Shown: positions 59,450 to 64,000 of the stretch, in pieces
How the letters are laid out: every line of letters starts with the position of its first letter
Position numbering within the stretch: position 1 is the stretch's first letter
Assembly (NCBI GenBank): GCA_023387965.1
Contig: JAEWHE010000042.1
Coordinates: 62,001 to 126,000 of the forward strand
Direction of reading: 5' to 3'
DNA length: 64,000 nucleotides
DNA from: Bacteroidota bacterium
Lineage (GTDB): Bacteria > Bacteroidota > Bacteroidia > Flavobacteriales > Flavobacteriaceae
The notes under the pieces: generated by a model
What the model was told of the DNA's origin: nothing
What the model saw: the letters and a program-made list of their open reading frames with translations, nothing else
The model's database searches: none
Position numbers and translations under genes: made by a program

Positions 59450-60286
59450 TTATTTGTGCAAAGTCAACTTAAAAATTTCGGTAGAAAGTAGATCGCTGTC
59501 ATTGTCTTCGCAGAGCAAAAATTCTATTTTGTTTTCGCTTTCGCAAAAGAAACTCAGGCCTTCAAATTTATTTTTGTCCGAAATTTTTCGGGTGAAAGTA
59601 ACCTTCATTTTCTCGGGGTTGATGGCGCCAATTAGGGCCCCAGCTACTTCTCCATCGTGGTAAGTGGACGAAGTATTTTCGGCAGCAGCGAGAAAATAAA
59701 TGGTATTGTTGTGCCAAACCGCATCGGTGAAACTGCTGGGAATTTTGTTGATTTTGGGCAATTTTATCGGATTGTAAATGATGGAAAATTCGTCTGTAAG
59801 GTTTCCGGTTACGGTAAAAATTCCGTTTTGTGCTTTATCTCCGTTGCCTCGATTGAAGAAATACCAACATTTTTCGGTGTAAATGACGCCTTCGATGTTG
59901 AAATTTTCGGGATTGATTTCGGCGAAATTTTGCATGGCTTCGTAGAGTAAAGTCAAATCGGTTTCGGTGGTTTTTTTAGTGTTTGTTTGAAATGTAATTT
60001 GCTTCTTTCGGTTTTGGGTACTTCCAGAACCGAAGAGAAAATAATCGGTTCCGTTGGTGGTAATGGCTTCAAAGTCGGGTTTTATTTTTTTCGGAATATT
60101 TTCGGTTGGGGCGTTTGGGATTTCGATAACGGGATGTTGCGTCCATTGATTTTCATCGAGATTTTGCTGGTATAAAACTGAAGCATTATCGGAAACGATG
60201 AACAAATTATTGTCTTTGAAAATTAGTCCCGAAGCCGAACCAATGCCGATGATTTTGAGGAATAGTTCTAATTTTATTTTTTTCAT
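59450..60286 (-). CDS. DUF6929 family protein
   Basis: The protein has 278 residues without a signal peptide. It is rich in short beta strands (NNLFIVSDNASVLYQQNL, YFLFGSGSTQNRKKQITF, EKCWYFFNRGNGDKAQNGIF), suggesting a beta-propeller. I recall this Flavobacteria family as DUF6929. Function unknown. A hairpin element lies between it and the divergent PPK2 gene. Confidence 0.78.
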   Translation of the reverse strand: MKKIKLELFLKIIGIGSASGLIFKDNNLFIVSDNASVLYQQNLDENQWTQHPVIEIPNAPTENIPKKIKPDFEAITTNGTDYFLFGSGSTQNRKKQITFQTNTKKTTETDLTLLYEAMQNFAEINPENFNIEGVIYTEKCWYFFNRGNGDKAQNGIFTVTGNLTDEFSIIYNPIKLPKINKIPSSFTDAVWHNNTIYFLAAAENTSSTYHDGEVAGALIGAINPEKMKVTFTRKISDKNKFEGLSFFCESENKIEFLLCEDNDSDLLSTEIFKLTLHK

Positions 60287-60321
60287 GTTGTTTACAATTG
60301 GTGAAATTTAGCAGGGTTTGC

Positions 60322-60423
60322 AGCCCCGTCCCGAAATTTCGGGAGCAGTGGAAAGCCTTTTTATCAGTTGCCCGGATTCAAATCCGGGGCAATTGATAAA
60401 AAGATTGTAGCGGAAAACGGGAA
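60322..60423 (+). repeat. Hairpin element copy H
   Basis: The core starts CAGCCCCG, then carries the palindrome TCCCGAAATTTCGGGA (60329-60344), and ends TAGCGGAAAACGGGAA. The stem pairs C-TTTTTATCAGTTGCC with CAATTGATAAAAAG around a Cs/Gs inner part, with one unpaired C at the usual place. It lies between the divergent DUF6929 and PPK2 genes. Confidence 0.78.
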
Positions 60424-60489
60424 ATGCTGCCCAAAACAAAAATTGAGTTATAAAGATAATTATTTATATTTAGCATTAAATTTTGGACT

Positions 60490-61371
60490 ATGAAACATTT
60501 TGACACCGATAGATTTAAGGTTACAAAACCTATTTTATTAAAGGAAATTCCTACGAAAACTTCTTTGGACATGGACGAAGAGGTGCAAAAAAAACATTTT
60601 AAGGAAACGCGGAAAAAAATGGCGGAACTTCAGGATATGATGTATTCTCATAATAAATATGCGGTTTTGATTTGCATTCAAGGGATGGATACTTCGGGGA
60701 AAGACAGCCTGATACGGGAGGTTTTTAAGGAATTTAATGCGAGAGGTGTTGTGGTGCATAGTTTTAAAACGCCAAATTCTACGGAGCTGGAACATGATTT
60801 TTTGTGGCGACTTTATATTGCGTTGCCGGAAAAGGGAAAATTTGCGGTTTTTAATAGAACGCATTATGAAAATGTGCTGGTGACGCGGGTTCACAAAGAA
60901 TATATTTTGAACGAGAATTTACCGGGAATTGATTCGGTTGAAGATATCTCGGATGATTTTTACGACAAACGTTTAGAGCAGATTGTGAATTTTGAAAAAC
61001 ATTTGGAACAAAACGGAACGATTGTTTTGAAATTTTTCCTGCATTTGAGCAAAGAAGAACAACGCCAGCGGTTGTTGCGACGTTTAGAAAAGGAAAAACA
61101 TAATTGGAAATTTTCGCCGGGAGATTTGAAAGAACGCGGTTTTTGGAATGATTATCAGCAATATTATGAGGATGCCATCAATAAAAGTAGTACCGAAAAT
61201 GCGCCTTGGTTTGTGATTCCGGCTGATGATAAGAAAATGGCAAGGGTTATTTTTTTAGAAACTATTTTTAACGAATTGTCTAAATACCAAGATATTAAAT
61301 TCCCTGAATTAGAAGATAAGGTAAAAGATAATATTAATCTTTACCGAACAGAATTATCTAACGAAAAATAA
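60490..61371 (+). CDS. ppk2: Polyphosphate kinase 2 family protein
   Basis: The protein has 293 residues. Walker A is CIQGMDTSGKDSLIREVFKE, the lid region has FNRTHYENVLVTRVHK, and Walker B-like KFFLHLSKEEQRQRLLRRLE. The spacing fits class I PPK2, which phosphorylates nucleoside diphosphates with polyphosphate. It restores NTP pools and degrades polyphosphate. A strong bidirectional terminator follows. Confidence 0.93.
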   Translation: MKHFDTDRFKVTKPILLKEIPTKTSLDMDEEVQKKHFKETRKKMAELQDMMYSHNKYAVLICIQGMDTSGKDSLIREVFKEFNARGVVVHSFKTPNSTELEHDFLWRLYIALPEKGKFAVFNRTHYENVLVTRVHKEYILNENLPGIDSVEDISDDFYDKRLEQIVNFEKHLEQNGTIVLKFFLHLSKEEQRQRLLRRLEKEKHNWKFSPGDLKERGFWNDYQQYYEDAINKSSTENAPWFVIPADDKKMARVIFLETIFNELSKYQDIKFPELEDKVKDNINLYRTELSNEK

Positions 61372-61373
61372 CA

Positions 61374-61408
61374 AAAAGCCCCGAAATATGGGGAATTTCG
61401 GGGCTTTT
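61374..61408. terminator. Bidirectional terminator
   Basis: AAAAGCCCCGAAA and TTTCGGGGCTTTT arms serve the convergent PPK2 and outer-membrane barrel genes. Confidence 0.9.
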
Positions 61409-61432
61409 CTACTTAACTACTAACTTTTATTT

Positions 61433-61969
61433 TTATAGTCGGAAACCGTATGCTAAACGCAAAGCAATTTGTCCGACACCTTCGTTTCCGCCAGCTGTTG
61501 GAAAATTATTGTAATGCTCATAACGGATACTTGCGTCAAAATATTTATTGGCATAACCAATTCCAGGAGCTAACAACAAACTCGTTTCGTTATAATCGTT
61601 TGTAACTGCAAACGCGGCTCCAGCTTCTCCTAAAATATAGAAACGGTCTTCCCAAATAAAGGCTTTAAAACCAGCTTTTGCAGGAATAAATCCTAAATCT
61701 TCACCAGGCACAAACATGTTGGTGAATCCTGTAGTTAGGGTTACAGAATATCTTCGGTTGAAGTCATACTGCAGACGAACATCTCCACCAAGGGCAAATC
61801 CGTAAGGGTCTTCAAAAACATATCCGGTATTTAATCCGAAGCCTAAACGAAATCCTGAATCATAATTTTCGGTTACATCTGTAGGAAGTGCTTCTTGAGC
61901 TTGAACATTACTGGTAAACAAGGCAAAGCAAACGGCGATTGCACTTGTTAATTGTTTTAAATTTTTCAT
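61433..61969 (-). CDS. Outer-membrane beta-barrel protein
   Basis: The protein has 178 residues. A signal peptide (MKNLKQLTSAIAVCFALFTS, cut near VQAQ) precedes eight amphipathic strands such as FRLGFGLNTGYVF, DVRLQYDFNRRYSVTLTTGF and AGFKAFIWEDRFYILGEAGA, ending AYGFRL with the terminal aromatic pattern of barrel proteins. It resembles small OmpA/OmpW-like barrels of Flavobacteria. Function unknown. It converges with PPK2 at a shared terminator. Confidence 0.85.
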   Translation of the reverse strand: MKNLKQLTSAIAVCFALFTSNVQAQEALPTDVTENYDSGFRLGFGLNTGYVFEDPYGFALGGDVRLQYDFNRRYSVTLTTGFTNMFVPGEDLGFIPAKAGFKAFIWEDRFYILGEAGAAFAVTNDYNETSLLLAPGIGYANKYFDASIRYEHYNNFPTAGGNEGVGQIALRLAYGFRL

Positions 61970-62168
61970 GATAAAAAGATTAAAATGGTTAGTTGATGTA
62001 AAATTAACACTAAAAAAACGACGGATTTACTGCATAATTTTTAAAGTATTGTTAAAAATTAACACTAAAAATGGTAAAGCTATAACGTCCTCGAAAAATT
62101 TTATAAAGTCGTGGGAAATTGGTGGAAATATTTCGCTTGAAATTACCCCAAATCCAAGTTTTGAAAAT

Positions 62169-62176
62169 TATCTTTG
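62169..62176 (+). promoter_or_regulatory. -7 box that sets the MATE start
   Basis: A perfect TATCTTTG at 62169-62176 puts the transcript start near 62182, so an ATG at 62119 is not used and GTG 62194 is the first start. Confidence 0.7.
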
Positions 62177-62193
62177 CCGGAAAATTTTACGCT

Positions 62194-63570
62194 GTGAATC
62201 TGCAAAAATATACCCGCGAATTTCGATACAATTTTCAACTGGCTTATCCTATTATTTTAGGAATGTTGGGGCATACTTTAATTGGAATTGTGGACAACGT
62301 GATGGTAGGAAAATTAGGTTCGGCAGAATTAGCGGCTGTTTCATTGGGCAACAGTTTTATGTTTGTCGCCATTTCGTTAGGAATTGGTTTTTCCACAGCG
62401 TTAACGCCAATTATTGCACAAAGTGATGCGGAAGGCGATGCCGAAAATATTAGAAAAACTTTTCACCACGGACTATTTTTATGCACGATTTTGGGGCTTT
62501 TATTGTTTACGATAATTTTAGCAGCCAAGCCGCTTATGTATTTCATGGGACAACCCGAAGAAGTAATTATTTTGGCAAAACCCTATATTGATTGGGTTGG
62601 ATTTTCAATGATTCCGGTGGTCATGTATCAAGGTTATAAACAATTTGCCGACGGACTTTCGATGACAAAATATTCCATGTATGCGATTATCATGGCAAAT
62701 GTGGTTCACGTGATTTTAAATTATTTGCTCATTTACGGTGTTTGGATTTTCCCGAAATTAGGCATTATTGGAGCCGCATTAGGAACCGTCATTTCCCGAA
62801 TCATGATGGTCATTTTCATGCACGTCATCTTATCCCGAAAAGAAAAATTAAAACAATACTTTGCAGGATTTAGTTTTAAAAATCTTGAGAAAGCAACTTC
62901 CCGAAAAATAATTGCGCTCGGATTGCCTTCTGCTCTACAAATGTTTTTTGAAGTGGCACTGTTTACTGCAGCAATCTGGCTGTCGGGTTCGTTAGGAAAA
63001 ACAAGTCAAGCGGCCAATCAAATTGCGTTGAGTTTGGCATCGGCAACGTTTATGTTTGCCATGGGATTAAGCGTTACCGCAATGATTCGCGTGAGTAATC
63101 AAAAGGGTTTGCGGGATTACAACAAATTATTAGTAGTAGCCAGATCGATTTTTTTATTGGTGATTATTGTTGAAACGATTTTCGGAATTGCTTTTGTGGT
63201 TTTTCACCAATATTTACCACATTTCTTCCTTAATATGAACAATCCTGAATTGGCGGCGGATAATTTGGAAGTCATAAAAATTGCTGCAAAATTACTTTTG
63301 GTTGCCGCTATTTTTCAAATTTCAGATGGAATTCAAGTTGCAGTTTTAGGTGCTTTGAGAGGTTTACAGGATGTAAAAATCCCAATGTACATCACCTTTG
63401 CTGCATATTGGATTGTAGGTTTCCCGATTTCTTTTTATTTGGGAAAATATACTTCGCTTGAAGCCACGGGAATCTGGATCGGACTTTTAGCAGGTTTGAC
63501 AGTTGCCGCCATATTTTTGTATATTCGCTTTAATTATCTCACGAAAAGATTAATAATTGAAAGTGAATAG
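62194..63570 (+). CDS. MATE family efflux transporter
   Basis: The protein has 458 residues from GTG 62194 (about 12 membrane segments). The first segment is FQLAYPIILGMLGHTLIGIV followed by DNVMVGKLGSAELAAVSLGN; ALGLPSALQMFFEVALFTAA is the second-half equivalent. It belongs to the NorM branch, which exports cationic drugs with Na+ or H+. The end of the gene overlaps a heptamer array at 63562-63602. Confidence 0.93.
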   Translation: MNLQKYTREFRYNFQLAYPIILGMLGHTLIGIVDNVMVGKLGSAELAAVSLGNSFMFVAISLGIGFSTALTPIIAQSDAEGDAENIRKTFHHGLFLCTILGLLLFTIILAAKPLMYFMGQPEEVIILAKPYIDWVGFSMIPVVMYQGYKQFADGLSMTKYSMYAIIMANVVHVILNYLLIYGVWIFPKLGIIGAALGTVISRIMMVIFMHVILSRKEKLKQYFAGFSFKNLEKATSRKIIALGLPSALQMFFEVALFTAAIWLSGSLGKTSQAANQIALSLASATFMFAMGLSVTAMIRVSNQKGLRDYNKLLVVARSIFLLVIIVETIFGIAFVVFHQYLPHFFLNMNNPELAADNLEVIKIAAKLLLVAAIFQISDGIQVAVLGALRGLQDVKIPMYITFAAYWIVGFPISFYLGKYTSLEATGIWIGLLAGLTVAAIFLYIRFNYLTKRLIIESE

Positions 63571-63602
63571 CTGAAAGTGAATAGTCATTTGTGATTAGTT
63601 AC
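63562..63602. repeat. Heptamer array overlapping the MATE 3' end
   Basis: AG recurs at 63562, 63569, 63576, 63583 and 63597, always a multiple of 7 apart (AGTGAAT, AGCTGAA, AGTGAAT, AGTCATT). It runs through the last codon and stop of the MATE gene. Confidence 0.75.
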
Positions 63603-63643
63603 TTTTAATTAGCAAACGAAACAACTTATAATTCATAATTCAA

Positions 63644-63871
63644 ATGGAATTACCAAAATTTTTATTAGGCGACAACACTGATTTTCCCGATGATATTTTC
63701 ATCATTCACATGGATTATCCTAGATTTATCATCAATTTAAAAGATGATGAAGTGGAATTTTTGGAAGACGCCGAAGATTTAGACGAAGCCGAACTCAATC
63801 AAATCATGGAAGATTTAATCGAAGAAGCCAATAATTTTTACGACCGCGAAATCGAACGGTACGAGAATTAA
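63644..63871 (+). CDS. Small acidic conserved protein
   Basis: This 75-residue protein starts MELPKFLLGDNTDFPDDIFI then IHMDYPRFIINL, and ends in a strongly acidic region (DDEVEFLEDAEDLDEAELNQ) and YDREIERYEN. I recall near-identical small proteins in many Flavobacteria, so it is likely a real conserved gene of unknown function. It has no signal or membrane segment. Confidence 0.82.
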   Translation: MELPKFLLGDNTDFPDDIFIIHMDYPRFIINLKDDEVEFLEDAEDLDEAELNQIMEDLIEEANNFYDREIERYEN

Positions 63872-63961
63872 TTTCGAAGAAAAAAAGCAAAACCTTACAC
63901 CATTTTTTAAGCCAAAAAAGTGTTGATTATGAGAAAAAATCTCCAGCATATTAATTTAGCC

Positions 63962-63989
63962 GAAAGTCGAAAGTTGAAAGTTGAAAGTC
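63962..63989. repeat. Four-unit GAAAGT heptamer tract at window end
   Basis: GAAAGTC, GAAAGTT, GAAAGTT, GAAAGTC follow at exact 7-base spacing. The flank 63872-64000 holds no gene I can support. Confidence 0.75.
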
Positions 63990-64000
63990 ATCAACCAGAA

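Noticed and set aside
8221..60423. Hairpin elements as ordinary transcription terminators
   Set aside because: Several lie between divergent genes (8.3, 35.7 and 60.3 kb), they lack a consistent T-run, and true terminators with T-runs are found separately.
1..64000. Prophage or integrative element
   Set aside because: No integrase, transposase, terminase or structural gene was seen, and the tRNA-Pro is not followed by a partial duplicate of its 3' end.

Overview
The window looks like chromosomal DNA of a Flavobacterium-type member of the Bacteroidota. The base composition is AT-rich. At least 15 genes have the Bacteroidota sigma-A -7 box (TAnnTTTG, often TATCTTTG) just upstream. Diagnostic families include DUF3810, DUF2807/GIN, PspC with PadR, DUF4870, YceI lipoproteins, an HTH-less NtrC protein, a SecA without the usual metal-binding tail and a DnaJ with only two zinc motifs. 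I see no integrase, transposase, phage gene, rRNA or CRISPR array. The only RNA gene found is a tRNA-Pro(UGG).

Layout. 1-8.1 kb (mostly minus strand): partial cinA, an Hpt protein, FAH-family hydrolase, DnaQ-like exonuclease, DUF389 membrane protein, 2-oxoacid dehydrogenase E2, family 2 glycosyltransferase, a RelE/ParE toxin-antitoxin pair and a DUF1801 protein. 8.6-13 kb (plus): two MFS exporters, DoxX and a GlcD-like flavoprotein. 13-20 kb (minus): Na+/H+ antiporter, secA, DUF2795, cob(I)alamin adenosyltransferase and an ABC ATPase. 20-30.8 kb: lipoprotein, Rho_N-type small protein, methyltransferase, ABC-F, meaB, mutA, FtsB-like protein, udk, a small basic protein, an exonuclease/GIY-YIG fusion and a metallophosphoesterase. 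31-38.6 kb: tRNA-Pro, trxB, NUDIX, plsC, a sigma factor with a membrane partner, ndh and DUF3810. 38.6-45.6 kb: 2Fe-2S protein with pepD, mazG, two GIN-domain proteins, PspC with PadR, and DUF4870. 45.8-53.6 kb: DUF4442, SDR, YceI, HigBA-like pair, grpE-dnaJ and a Nat-type ABC exporter. 53.9-64 kb: HTH-less NtrC, half DEAD-box protein, ABC-F, sigma/anti-sigma pair, DUF6929, PPK2, outer-membrane barrel, MATE and a small acidic protein.

Functional links. The adenosyltransferase, MeaB and MutA belong to adenosylcobalamin-dependent methylmalonyl-CoA metabolism, but the large mutase subunit is not in the window. GrpE-DnaJ is the co-chaperone pair for DnaK. PadR-PspC-GIN looks like an autoregulated envelope-stress operon. 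The 58-59 kb pair is a sigma factor with a membrane-anchored partner that ends in a TonB-plug-like motif.

The most unusual content is non-coding. First, about 15 intergenic tracts have a strict 7-bp period (sometimes 8) while their unit sequences differ from tract to tract; several are inverted pairs that should fold. Second, eight copies of a hairpin element keep the same ends (AGCCCCGATTGAAG and GCGGAAAGCGGGAA) while the inner stem changes sequence but stays paired; seven of the eight keep one unpaired C at the same place. Both families are confined to intergenic DNA and often sit side by side.
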